The translations under genes were made by a program, and so were the position numbers. A stretch of DNA of 64,000 bases from Nonomuraea endophytica (GTDB lineage Bacteria > Actinomycetota > Actinomycetes > Streptosporangiales > Streptosporangiaceae): contig NZ_JACHIN010000006.1 of the NCBI RefSeq assembly GCF_014203235.1, positions 186,001 to 250,000 of the forward strand, given 5' to 3'. Below, in pieces: positions 40,101 through 48,318 of this stretch; position 1 is the stretch's first letter; every line of letters begins with the position of its first letter. Under the pieces are notes generated by a model. That model was not told the DNA's origin, did not search any database, and was given only the letters and a program-made list of their open reading frames with translations.

Positions 40101-41315
40101 TCAGCCGAGGACCAGGCGGTGGCCGTCCCTGCGCAGCGCCGCCAGCGCGTCCTCGGCGTGGTCGGGGCCGCGGGTCTCGAGCTGCAGTTGCACCTCGACC
40201 TCGTCCACGTCGAGCCCGGAGCCCACGCGTTCGTGCACGATGTCCAGCACGTTCACCCGCAGCGCCGCCAGATCGGTCAGCAGGGCGGCCAGGGCGCCCG
40301 GCCGGTCGCGCAGGCGGACCCGCACCGCCAGGTAGCGTCCGGCCGCCGCCAGGCCGCGCCGCAGCACCCGGGCCAGCAGCATCGGGTCGATGTTGCCGCC
40401 GGACAGCAGCACGACCACCGGCGGCTCGAACGCCCGGGGGTGGGCCATCAGCGCGGCCACGCCGACCGCCCCGGCTGGTTCGACGACCTGCTTGGCCCGC
40501 TCCAGGCACAGCACCAGCGCCTTGGAGATCTCCTCCTCGGTCACGGTGACGACCTTGTCGACCAGGTAGTGGATCAGCTCGAACGGCAGGTCGCCGGGCC
40601 GGCCGACGGCGATCCCGTCGGCGATCGTCGGGTACGGCTCCAGCAGCACGGGACGCCCGGCGGCCAGCGACGGCGGATAGGCGGCGGCCCGCTCGGCCTG
40701 CACGCCGACCACCGTGATGCCGGGCCGCAGCGACTTGGCGGCCAGCGCGAGCCCGGCGGCCAGCCCGCCGCCGCCGATCGGGACGACGATGGTGGCGGTG
40801 TCGGGGAGCTGGTCGAGGATCTCGATGCCGATCGTGCCCTGACCGGCGATGACGTCGGGGTGGTCGAAGGGGTGGATGACGACGGCGCCGGTCTCCGCGG
40901 CGTGCTCGTGCGCCCTGGCCAGCGCCTCTTCCACGGAGCGGCCGCCGAGGCGCACCTCGGCGCCGTAGCCGAGCGTGGCCTCGACCTTGGGCAGCGCGGC
41001 GCCCTCCGGCATGTAGACGGTGGACTTGGCGCCGACCAGCCCGGCGGCGAGGGCGACGCCCTGGGCGTGGTTTCCGGCGCTGGCCGCGACGACGCCGCGG
41101 GCGCGTTCCCGCTCGGTGAGCCTGGCGATGCGGACGAACGCCCCGCGCGCCTTGAACGAGCCCGACCGCTGCAGGTTCTCGCACTTGAGGTGGACGGGGC
41201 CGCCGGCCAGGTCGGACAGCACCCGCGAAGGCAGCACGGGGGTGCGCACGGTCACCGCTGTGAGCAGTTCCCGCGCCGCGAGGACGTCGTCGAAGGAAAC
41301 CTGCGGACCGGTCAT
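40101..41315 (-). CDS. Threonine ammonia-lyase (threonine dehydratase)
   Basis: The 404-residue PLP enzyme shows the Schiff-base lysine in SGSFKARGAF (Lys55), the threonine-dehydratase motif AASAGNHAQGVALAA, the phosphate-binding VPIGGGGLAAGLALA and a C-terminal ACT domain (about residues 325-404, with LRDRPGALAALLTDLAALRV). One ACT domain and this length fit the catabolic-like or single-ACT biosynthetic form (TdcB/IlvA short type). It converts threonine to 2-oxobutyrate and ammonia, feeding isoleucine synthesis or catabolism. It converges with the hydrolase operon (two bases between stops) and is separate from the lanthipeptide operon by 34 bp of non-coding sequence. Confidence 0.92.
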   Translation of the reverse strand: MTGPQVSFDDVLAARELLTAVTVRTPVLPSRVLSDLAGGPVHLKCENLQRSGSFKARGAFVRIARLTERERARGVVAASAGNHAQGVALAAGLVGAKSTVYMPEGAALPKVEATLGYGAEVRLGGRSVEEALARAHEHAAETGAVVIHPFDHPDVIAGQGTIGIEILDQLPDTATIVVPIGGGGLAAGLALAAKSLRPGITVVGVQAERAAAYPPSLAAGRPVLLEPYPTIADGIAVGRPGDLPFELIHYLVDKVVTVTEEEISKALVLCLERAKQVVEPAGAVGVAALMAHPRAFEPPVVVLLSGGNIDPMLLARVLRRGLAAAGRYLAVRVRLRDRPGALAALLTDLAALRVNVLDIVHERVGSGLDVDEVEVQLQLETRGPDHAEDALAALRRDGHRLVLG

Positions 41316-41349
41316 GCGGGCAAGTCTCCCACCGTGCGAGACCGGCCGA

Positions 41350-42672
41350 TCACAGTGACTGCGCGAATGCGAACAATCCGCCGGGGTCGTAGGCGGCCTT
41401 CACCTCTCTCAGGCGTTCCAGACTTTCGCCGTGGTAGGCGGCGGGCCAGCCGGGCAGGTCGGCGTCGGGGTAGTTGGGGTAGACGCCGCGGGTCCAGGGT
41501 GTCAGCCGTGCCCAGGACGCGCAGAGCCAGGCGTGGGCCTCGTGCCTGCGTTCGCCGGTGGCGCGGAAGCCCACCTGGACGGACTGCTTCAGCAGGAAGC
41601 GCGGGGTGCGGTGGGCGAAGGCGCCGCCGTTCGCGCGGGCGATGGCGCCGCCCCAGGGGACGAACTCCAGGTCGCGGATCTCGCCGTAGACGCGGTCGGC
41701 GGCCAGCCGTTCCAGCAGGTCGTCGATGGCGGCGCGGGGCAGGCGGCCGGGGAAGAAGCCCGACTTGTTCAGGCGCAGGCCGGGGCGCTCGCCCGGAGGC
41801 AGGTCGGTGACGGCGCCCGGACCGCCGTCGGCGTAGGCGTGGTGGCGGGCGGCGGCCGGGCCGTCCAGGGGTGTGAGGCTGACCTGTTCCAGGGGCGGGA
41901 GGTCGGCGAGGACCTTGCGGGCCTGCTCCTCGGTTCCGGCTACGGCGCCGAAGAGCACGGCGTAGGGCTCTTCCTCCGGTTCGTCGCCGCAGATGACGGC
42001 GATCTCCAGGTTCACCTCGCCGGGCGCCTCGGGCAGGTGGTGTTGCCAGGCTTCGACGAGGTCGGCGGCGCGGGTGTACGGGCAGATGGCCTGGACGACG
42101 GTGATCGGCACGATGGGGCGGGTGCGCAGCGTGACCTCGGTGACGACGGCGAAGTTGCCGCCGCCCGCGCCGCGCAGCGCCCACAGCAGGTCCTCGGGCG
42201 CGTCGGTGATCCGCCCGTCGGCCAGGACCACGCGGGCGGCGAGCAGGTGGTCGGCGCCCAGGCCGTACAGGCGGCTGAGCACGCCGTAGCCGCCGCCGAG
42301 CACCGCTCCGACCACGCCCACGTCCTGGCACCAGCCGCACGGGACCAGCCGGCCGTGTGCGGCGAGGCTCTCGGCGAGTTCGCCGACGCGTACGCCCGCG
42401 CCGGCCCTGACCTCTTCCGGGCCGGGCACGAGCGTCTTCATGGCGGACAGGTCGATGAGCAGGCCGGTGGTGGAGGAATGGTCGGCGAAGCTGTGACCGC
42501 CACCGCGCAGCGCGAACGGCATCCCCCGTGCGCGCGCCAGGTCCAGGGCGGCCACGACGTCGGACTCCGTCGCGCAGCAGGCGATGAGGGCGGGCAGCCG
42601 CTCGGTGAGCGTGCCGAGAAACGCCTTGCGTCTGGCCTGGTAGCCGGGCTCGCCCGGGTGGATGAGCTTCAT
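41350..42672 (-). CDS. FAD-linked oxidase, berberine-bridge-enzyme type (lanthipeptide cluster)
   Basis: The 440-residue protein has a PCMH-type FAD-binding domain with the covalent-flavin His60 in RGGGHSFADH and a second anchor Cys115 in CGWCQDVGVVGAVLGGGYGV, so bicovalent flavin attachment is likely. The C-terminal BBE motif is RGVYPNYPDADLPGWPAAYH with the ending YDPGGLFAFAQSL. It has no signal peptide and is probably cytosolic. It overlaps the ABC exporter stop by four bases, so it is co-transcribed as the last gene of the lanthipeptide operon and may oxidise the peptide. BBE-type oxidases are not standard tailoring enzymes of class II lanthipeptides. Confidence 0.85.
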   Translation of the reverse strand: MKLIHPGEPGYQARRKAFLGTLTERLPALIACCATESDVVAALDLARARGMPFALRGGGHSFADHSSTTGLLIDLSAMKTLVPGPEEVRAGAGVRVGELAESLAAHGRLVPCGWCQDVGVVGAVLGGGYGVLSRLYGLGADHLLAARVVLADGRITDAPEDLLWALRGAGGGNFAVVTEVTLRTRPIVPITVVQAICPYTRAADLVEAWQHHLPEAPGEVNLEIAVICGDEPEEEPYAVLFGAVAGTEEQARKVLADLPPLEQVSLTPLDGPAAARHHAYADGGPGAVTDLPPGERPGLRLNKSGFFPGRLPRAAIDDLLERLAADRVYGEIRDLEFVPWGGAIARANGGAFAHRTPRFLLKQSVQVGFRATGERRHEAHAWLCASWARLTPWTRGVYPNYPDADLPGWPAAYHGESLERLREVKAAYDPGGLFAFAQSL

Positions 42673-44522
42673 CGGCTGGCCGTCTTGCCGGTCTGCAGCG
42701 CGTACAGCTCGGCGTAGCGGCCGTGCAGGGCGAGCAGTTCTTCGTGGGTGCCCTGCTCGGCCACGCGGCCCCGGTGCAGCAGGACGATCCGGTCGGCGTG
42801 CCGCACGCTGGTCAGCCGGTGGGTGATGAGCACCACGGTCCGCTCCCCCGCGATCTTGCGGAGCGTCTCGTACACGGCGTACTCGGCCTTGGCGTCCAGC
42901 GGCGCGGTCGGCTCGTCCCAGATGAGCAGCGGGCCGTCGCGGAACAGGCCGCGGGCCACCGCCAGCCGCTGCCACTGCCCCGCCGACAGCTCGTGACCGC
43001 CCCTGAACTGCTTCGACAGCAGCGTCCGCCAGCCGTTGGGCAGCTCGGCGACCACGTCGTCGGCTGCGGCCAGCGCGGCGGACTCGCGCAGGGCGTGGTC
43101 GTGCGGGTCGGGGCGGTCGTGGCGGCCCATGCGGACGTTGGTCCTGGCGTCGTGCGGCCAGCGCAGCGGGTGCTGCGGCACCAGCACGACCCGGTCGGCG
43201 AGCGAGGCGGGGTCCAGATCGGAGGTGTCGAGGCCGTCCCAGCGCAGGGCGCCGGTACTGGGGTGGTAGAGACCGGCCAGGAGCCTGGCCAGCGTGGTCT
43301 TGCCGGAGCCGTTCTCGCCGACCAGCGCGATCGTCTGGCCCGCGTGGATGGTCAGGTCGATGTCGTGCAGCGCCGGGTGTGAGCTGCCCGGGTAGGTGAA
43401 GCCGACGCCGTGCAGCGTGAGGCGTTCCGGTGAGCGGGGCGCCGCCGTACCTCCTGAAGGGGCGCGGCGCGCGTGCGCGTCGGCGAGGAAGTCGTGGTAG
43501 TCGGCCACGTACATGAACTGCTCGAACAGCTGGTTGGCGGCCTGGGCGAGCTGCTTGAGCGCGGTCGCGGCCACCCGCACGGCGATCACCGCCGTCCCGG
43601 CGGCGGCCAGCGCGATCCACCCGGAGTGCAGCATCAGCCCGAGCACCGCCAGCACCCCCGCCATGGCCAGCCCGCCCGCTGCCCGCCCTGCCGCCCTGAC
43701 CCGGGCCATGGACAGGCCCACCCGGGTCTCGGTCTTCTGCAGGACGTTCGCCACCTGCCGGTATTCGTCCAGCACGTACGGCTGCGCCTGGCAGGCCCGC
43801 ACCTCGGCCGCCGGTTCGCGTTCGGTGGCCAGGTCGGCCAGCATGTCGACCCGCCGGTTGAGCGTGACCATCTCGCGCATGCCGCCGTACCCGTGCCGGG
43901 CGGCCCTGAGCACCGCCCAGCCCTCGGGGATCACGCTGAGCACGAGCAGCGGCACCAGCAGCGGGTGCAGGACGGCCAGCCCGGCGGCCGCCGCCGTCAC
44001 CCCGCAGGCCGCGCCGAGCAGGTCGATGGTGTTGGCCACGGCCCGGTCCAGGTGGAACAGGCCGCGGTCGCGGGCCCGGTGCAGGCCGTCGTAGAAGTCC
44101 ACGTCGTCGAAGTCGGCGAGCCGCACGCCGAGCGCGGCGGCGAACAGCCGTTCCTCCGCGGCCCGCCGCAGCGCGGGTTCAAGCCGCGCCCTGGCCAGCT
44201 CGACCGCGGCCTCGGCCGCCGCGCGCAGCGCCACGATCGCGGCGACGAGCGCCAGGCCCGGCACGGCGGCGGCCAGCCGTTCCGGCGCGGCGCCCTCGGC
44301 GAGCAGGTCGTCCAGCACCGAGGCGGTGGCCAGCAGCCCACTGGCCGTCGCGGCGCCCGCGGCGAGCTGCAGGGCGAGGATGACCAGCGCCGGGCGGCGC
44401 CCGCTGTCCCAGATGAGGCGCAGGACGGGCGCGGTCAGCGCGGGCAGGCGGCGCAACGTGCGCCGCGAGGCCGGGTCGGGACGGTCCAGGTGCCAGTAGG
44501 GGGCGACGAGGTCATCCTCCAC
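42669..44522 (-). CDS. ABC exporter (fused membrane and ATPase domains), lanthipeptide export
   Basis: The 617-residue half-transporter has an N-terminal membrane domain (six helices; first near LVILALQLAAGAATASGLLA) and a C-terminal ATPase: Walker A VGENGSGKTT, signature ELSAGQWQRLAVARGL, Walker B PLLIWDEPTAPLDAKAEYAV and switch His in VLITHRLTSVRHAD. It lacks the N-terminal C39 peptidase found in typical LanT proteins, so leader removal must be by another protease. It lies six bases after the LanM gene in the same direction and probably exports the modified peptide. Confidence 0.88.
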   Translation of the reverse strand: MEDDLVAPYWHLDRPDPASRRTLRRLPALTAPVLRLIWDSGRRPALVILALQLAAGAATASGLLATASVLDDLLAEGAAPERLAAAVPGLALVAAIVALRAAAEAAVELARARLEPALRRAAEERLFAAALGVRLADFDDVDFYDGLHRARDRGLFHLDRAVANTIDLLGAACGVTAAAAGLAVLHPLLVPLLVLSVIPEGWAVLRAARHGYGGMREMVTLNRRVDMLADLATEREPAAEVRACQAQPYVLDEYRQVANVLQKTETRVGLSMARVRAAGRAAGGLAMAGVLAVLGLMLHSGWIALAAAGTAVIAVRVAATALKQLAQAANQLFEQFMYVADYHDFLADAHARRAPSGGTAAPRSPERLTLHGVGFTYPGSSHPALHDIDLTIHAGQTIALVGENGSGKTTLARLLAGLYHPSTGALRWDGLDTSDLDPASLADRVVLVPQHPLRWPHDARTNVRMGRHDRPDPHDHALRESAALAAADDVVAELPNGWRTLLSKQFRGGHELSAGQWQRLAVARGLFRDGPLLIWDEPTAPLDAKAEYAVYETLRKIAGERTVVLITHRLTSVRHADRIVLLHRGRVAEQGTHEELLALHGRYAELYALQTGKTASR

Positions 44523-44528
44523 GCGATC

Positions 44529-47345
44529 TCACTCCAGGTCCGGGAGCAGGACGGACGGCAGCGCGCTGCCCGGGTGCGCGCGCATCAGCTGGTAGGCCAC
44601 CCCGCCGAGGCCGGGCAGCAGGCCGGGCGCGAAGGCGTCCCTGGCCAGGCCGCTGATCGGGCCGTTGGTCTCCAGGCTGCCCAGGATGTGGGCGAGCAGC
44701 GGCTCGCGCCCGACCGGTGCGACGCCGGCGGCCCGCGCGTGCTCGATCACCTCCCAGGATCCGAGGTCGCCGTGGCAGAGCGTGTGGTTCCAGCCGGTGC
44801 CGTCAGCCCAGCAGGAGGCGGCGGCTCTGGCCAGGCGTTCGCGCCACGGGCCGCCGCCGTGGCGGGCGAGCTGGTCGGCGGCGACGATGCCGACGCCGCC
44901 CGCGCCGTGGCACCAGGCGGCGGCGGTGTGGCCGTCGCCGCGCAGGTCGAGCCAGCCGCGCTGGTCATGGTCGTAGAGCGCGTCCTCGTAGGCGAAGGCG
45001 GCGTCGGCCAGTTCGCGCCGGCCGGGCAGGCGCGACAGGGCCCAGCCGATGCCGGTGGCGCCGTGCGCGAGGCCGCCGAGTCCTTGGGGGAAGCGGGGGC
45101 TGGGCCAGCACACGCCGCCCTCCCGGTGCTCGGCGAGGGCGGCCAGGCGGGCGCCGATCGATGCGGCCAGTTCGGTCCAGCGGGGTTCCGCGCTCTGTTC
45201 GGCCAGGCGCAGCAGGGGGACGATGGCGCCGGCCATCCCGGACAGCAGGTCGTAGGCGTCGTCGGCCTCGATCGCCGGGGGCAGCAGGGCCGCCAGCGCG
45301 CGGGCGCGTGCCAGCGCCTCGTCTCCCACGGCTCCGAGTGAGCGCAGCAGCAGCCAGCCCCAGATCTGCGAGGCGATGCCCAGGTAGGCGCCGGGCGGCT
45401 CGGGCCGCAGCGGGATGCCCTCCTGCCGCTTCTCCGCGTCGCGGTCCTCGGCCAGGCGGATGGTGTGCAGCAGTGCCGTCCGCAGTTCGCGCAGGCCGTC
45501 GATGGGGTCGGCCCGGCCCGCCGCGCTCTCGGCCAGGTAGGCGCTCACCAGGATCGCGACGCCGTGGGCGCCGCCGTACAGGTCGGCGGCCAGGGGTTGC
45601 ACGGCCCAGCCCGTGGGGGTGAGCAGGGGCGTGATCCAGGTGACCGTGCCGTCGCCGCCGCGTACGGCGCTGCCGAGCACGCCGCGCATGATGCCGGCCG
45701 CGGCCGTCCTGCGGCGCGACTCCAGCCGGTCGGTACGGATCACGCCGGGCGACAGCCCCTGGTCCTCCGGCATCCAGCCTTCGTTGAGGTAGGCGCTGAC
45801 CAGGGCCGCCTGCGCCACCCCGCGGTCCAGGGCGTGGTCGCGGGCCCGCCATCGGGCCACCGCGTCGGCGACCAGATCCAGCTCGGGCCCGCACCGGGTG
45901 CCGGCCGGGCCGCGCAGCATGCCGGCGCGCGGCGTGGTGTCGAACATCGGGATGTCGCCGTCGCACAGCTCGTCCACCTCGGCGGCGATGATGGCGGCGT
46001 CTCCCGGCGCGCCGGGCACGTTCTCCGACATCTTGGCCAGCAGGGCGGCGGCCTTGGCGCGGGCGCCCGCCTCGTCGTGCAGCGCGACCGGGTGCCACAG
46101 CATGCGGCCCAGCTCGGCGTAGGACTCGGTGGAGCGCAGCACCGCGCGCACCGGGCAGTCGGCGAAGCCCGCCAGCAGCGGCTCCAGCTTGCCCGAGCGG
46201 TCCAGGTCGGCCAGGCGGGCGTCGAGCTCGTCGAACCCGGCGATGATCGCGTCCCAGTAGTGGCCGAGCACCGGCTCGGGGCTGGGATGGTTGGCCGCCG
46301 GGGGCAGTTCGACCAGTTCCGTGCCCATGCGGGGGCTGTCGGTGCCCGCGCCGAGCACGACGGGCAGCTCGACCTGCGGCTGCTGCCCCGGCAGCGCGCC
46401 GGCGGCCGACATGTCCACGCCCCGCCAGCCCAGGGCCACGCCGCGTCCCGGCAGCAGCCCGGTCCGCATCACCGAGGCGTCCACCAGCTCCACGGCCAGG
46501 TCGACGGCCTGGCCGTAGCCGGAGGGGCGGGCCTTGGCGTGCGGGGCGAACAGGCTCTCGCAGTCGACCACGACGGGCCGCGGGCCGGCCGCGATGAGGT
46601 TCTCGGCGTGCAGGTCGCTGCCGCCGAGCAGGCGCATGAGCGCCAGCCAGTGGCCCATCCCGGTGTAGAAGGCGCGCAGTTCGCCGTCGCCGGCGCAGTG
46701 GCGGTGCCCGATGTGCTCGGCCCAGCCGTACTCCTGCCTGGTCACGACCGTGGGCACGCGCATGGTCGACACGCCGAGATGCGTGAGCAGCTCGGCCAGC
46801 GCGGCGTCCACGGCCAGCGAGCGCGGCTTGTAGATCACCCGGCCATCAGCGCCGCGCACCAGAATGACGGTCTGCCCGCCGCGGTGGCTGTCGCCCGCGC
46901 CGAACTCGACGTGCTCCAGCTCCCCTTCCGGCGCGCCGGGCAGCGTGGACAGCGCCGCGCGGTCGGCGGCGAAACGCGCCGCGAAGCGGTGCGCGGCCGC
47001 GCACCGGTTGCGGATCACCGTCATGAGCCGCCCCATCATCCCCGGGTACGGCTCCGCCAGCGCCTGCCAGAACGCCGGTCGCGCCACGGCGTCCTTCCAC
47101 TCCAGCCAGCGTTCCTCCGAGCTCGGGGCGCTCAGCTTCCCGGACAGGCGCGCGGCGTTCAGCTCCAGCACCAGCACTCTGGTGATCTTGCGTCGGACGT
47201 CCTCCTCGACGCACTGCGCGGAGCCGGCCAGGATGGCGGCGCGCTCGGCCGCGGCGAGGCCGGTGAGCGACCCCAGCCGGGCCTCCAGACCGGCCAGCGG
47301 CGCCGCGATCAGCGGGTCCAGCGGGGGATCGAACTCACCGGCCAT
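44529..47345 (-). CDS. lanM: Class II lanthipeptide synthetase LanM
   Basis: The 938-residue protein has the two-domain LanM layout. The dehydratase domain (DUF4135, kinase-like) shows GDSHRGG (Asp152, His154), the lysine in VIYKPRSLAVD (Lys173), GGSDLHAENL (Asp244, His246) and VVVDCESLF (Asp261), all residues expected for phosphorylation and elimination of Ser/Thr in the precursor. The C-terminal LanC-like cyclase has the GAHGVAILVSAYLA and HGATGIGWAL helices and the zinc ligands Cys812 (WCHGAGG) and Cys857-His858 (LCHGDLG). It dehydrates Ser/Thr and forms thioether rings in the peptide encoded 16 bp upstream. A length of 938 is a little short for the family but no key motif is missing. Confidence 0.95.
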   Translation of the reverse strand: MAGEFDPPLDPLIAAPLAGLEARLGSLTGLAAAERAAILAGSAQCVEEDVRRKITRVLVLELNAARLSGKLSAPSSEERWLEWKDAVARPAFWQALAEPYPGMMGRLMTVIRNRCAAAHRFAARFAADRAALSTLPGAPEGELEHVEFGAGDSHRGGQTVILVRGADGRVIYKPRSLAVDAALAELLTHLGVSTMRVPTVVTRQEYGWAEHIGHRHCAGDGELRAFYTGMGHWLALMRLLGGSDLHAENLIAAGPRPVVVDCESLFAPHAKARPSGYGQAVDLAVELVDASVMRTGLLPGRGVALGWRGVDMSAAGALPGQQPQVELPVVLGAGTDSPRMGTELVELPPAANHPSPEPVLGHYWDAIIAGFDELDARLADLDRSGKLEPLLAGFADCPVRAVLRSTESYAELGRMLWHPVALHDEAGARAKAAALLAKMSENVPGAPGDAAIIAAEVDELCDGDIPMFDTTPRAGMLRGPAGTRCGPELDLVADAVARWRARDHALDRGVAQAALVSAYLNEGWMPEDQGLSPGVIRTDRLESRRRTAAAGIMRGVLGSAVRGGDGTVTWITPLLTPTGWAVQPLAADLYGGAHGVAILVSAYLAESAAGRADPIDGLRELRTALLHTIRLAEDRDAEKRQEGIPLRPEPPGAYLGIASQIWGWLLLRSLGAVGDEALARARALAALLPPAIEADDAYDLLSGMAGAIVPLLRLAEQSAEPRWTELAASIGARLAALAEHREGGVCWPSPRFPQGLGGLAHGATGIGWALSRLPGRRELADAAFAYEDALYDHDQRGWLDLRGDGHTAAAWCHGAGGVGIVAADQLARHGGGPWRERLARAAASCWADGTGWNHTLCHGDLGSWEVIEHARAAGVAPVGREPLLAHILGSLETNGPISGLARDAFAPGLLPGLGGVAYQLMRAHPGSALPSVLLPDLE

Positions 47346-47361
47346 GTGCTCCCGTCCCCGC

Positions 47362-47550
47362 TCAGCAGCAGTAACGGGTACGCGAGCCCGAGCAGGCGGT
47401 CCCGCACTTTCCTGAGTGGCCGGGGCCGGTCATGGTGATCTCGGATTCGACGTACATGCCGGGCAGCAGGGGGCCGACGGGGCTGTCCGGCTCTTCGCCG
47501 GTCCTCCAGGCGAGGATGATCTCTTCGGCCCTCTCGAGCGTGACGGTCAT
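47362..47550 (-). CDS. lanA: Lanthipeptide precursor peptide LanA
   Basis: A 62-residue peptide starts at ATG 47550 with AAAGGAG five bases upstream. The first ~38 residues form an acidic, cysteine-free leader (MTVTLERAEEIILAWRTGEE, then PDSPVGPLLPGMYVESE). The C-terminal part holds all four cysteines, with the end SGKCGTACSGSRTRYCC. Ser and Thr lie upstream of each Cys (Ser46-x-x-Cys49, Thr51-x-Cys53, Thr58-x-x-Cys61, Cys62 last), so three or four thioether rings are possible. No GG, GA or GS leader cleavage motif is present at the expected place. It is the first gene of the operon with LanM 16 bp downstream. The core's exact start cannot be fixed from sequence. Confidence 0.88.
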   Translation of the reverse strand: MTVTLERAEEIILAWRTGEEPDSPVGPLLPGMYVESEITMTGPGHSGKCGTACSGSRTRYCC

Positions 47551-47643
47551 GCTTGCTCCTTTCTCGGACTTGGCGCCATGTTCTGCCGCCGGGTCCGTCA
47601 CCGATAGGCGTAATAACTGCGCACTTGACACGACATTCCGGAT

Positions 47644-48318
47644 ATGGGAAAGACAGGAGTGATCACCCTTTCTGTGATTGACGATGACCGCATGCTCATC
47701 GACGGGCTGACGGCGTGGCTTGACGGTGTGCCCGAGGTCCGGCTGACCGCGTGCGCCGCGACCGTGGCCGAGCTGCTGCGCACCGAACCCGCCCCCGCCG
47801 ACGTGGTCCTGCTCGACCTGCTGCTGGCCGACGGCTCCGACCCCGTCCAGAACGTCCGCACGCTGGCGCGTCTGCATCGGCGGGTGCTCGTGGTCAGCGT
47901 GGTGACCTCGGGCGACATGGCCGTGCAGATGATCGACGCCGGGGCGTGCGGCTACCTCACCAAGGACCACGACCTGGCCGCCCTGCTGGCGAAGGTCAGG
48001 GAGGTCGCCGAGGAGGGGGTGGCGCTGTCGCCGGAGCTGGCGCTGGGCTGGCTGGCCGCGCGCGACGGCGAACGGCCCGTGCTGTCCCCGCAGGAACGCG
48101 CCGTCCTGCTCGCCTACGCCTCCGGCATGACGCTGGCCGCCGCCGCCCGGAGCGCCGGGGTGCAGCCGGGCACCGCCAAGAACTACCTGGAGCGTGTCAA
48201 GGACAAGTACCGCAAGGCCGGCCGGCCCGCCTACACCAAGCTGGAGCTGGCCACCCGCGTCAGAGAGGACGGCCTGGCCACCGGAGCTCCACGCACACCC
48301 CTTCACCGGGGGCCGTGA
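47644..48318 (+). CDS. NarL/LuxR-type response regulator
   Basis: The 224-residue protein has a receiver domain (VIDDDRMLIDGLTAWLDGVP; phosphoacceptor Asp58 in VVLLDLLLADG; Lys107 in GYLTKDHD) and a C-terminal helix-turn-helix region (LSPQERAVLLAYASGMTLAA, then AARSAGVQPGTAKNYLERVK). It diverges from lanA with 93 bp between start codons, so it most likely controls the lanthipeptide operon. ATG 47644 has no ribosome-binding site and a GTG at 47659 is an alternative. Its 3' end overlaps the convergent kinase gene by 59 bp. Confidence 0.88.
   Translation: MGKTGVITLSVIDDDRMLIDGLTAWLDGVPEVRLTACAATVAELLRTEPAPADVVLLDLLLADGSDPVQNVRTLARLHRRVLVVSVVTSGDMAVQMIDAGACGYLTKDHDLAALLAKVREVAEEGVALSPELALGWLAARDGERPVLSPQERAVLLAYASGMTLAAAARSAGVQPGTAKNYLERVKDKYRKAGRPAYTKLELATRVREDGLATGAPRTPLHRGP

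Noticed and set aside
40101..41315. Threonine ammonia-lyase as part of the lanthipeptide cluster
   Set aside because: It runs in the same direction, but it follows the BBE oxidase gene after a gap and is a standard amino acid enzyme. LanM dehydrates peptide-bound residues and does not need it.
47622..47660. TTGACA at 47625 as -35 of the response regulator promoter
   Set aside because: No acceptable -10 hexamer lies 16-18 bases downstream, and the position would put the start inside the coding region if ATG 47644 is used.
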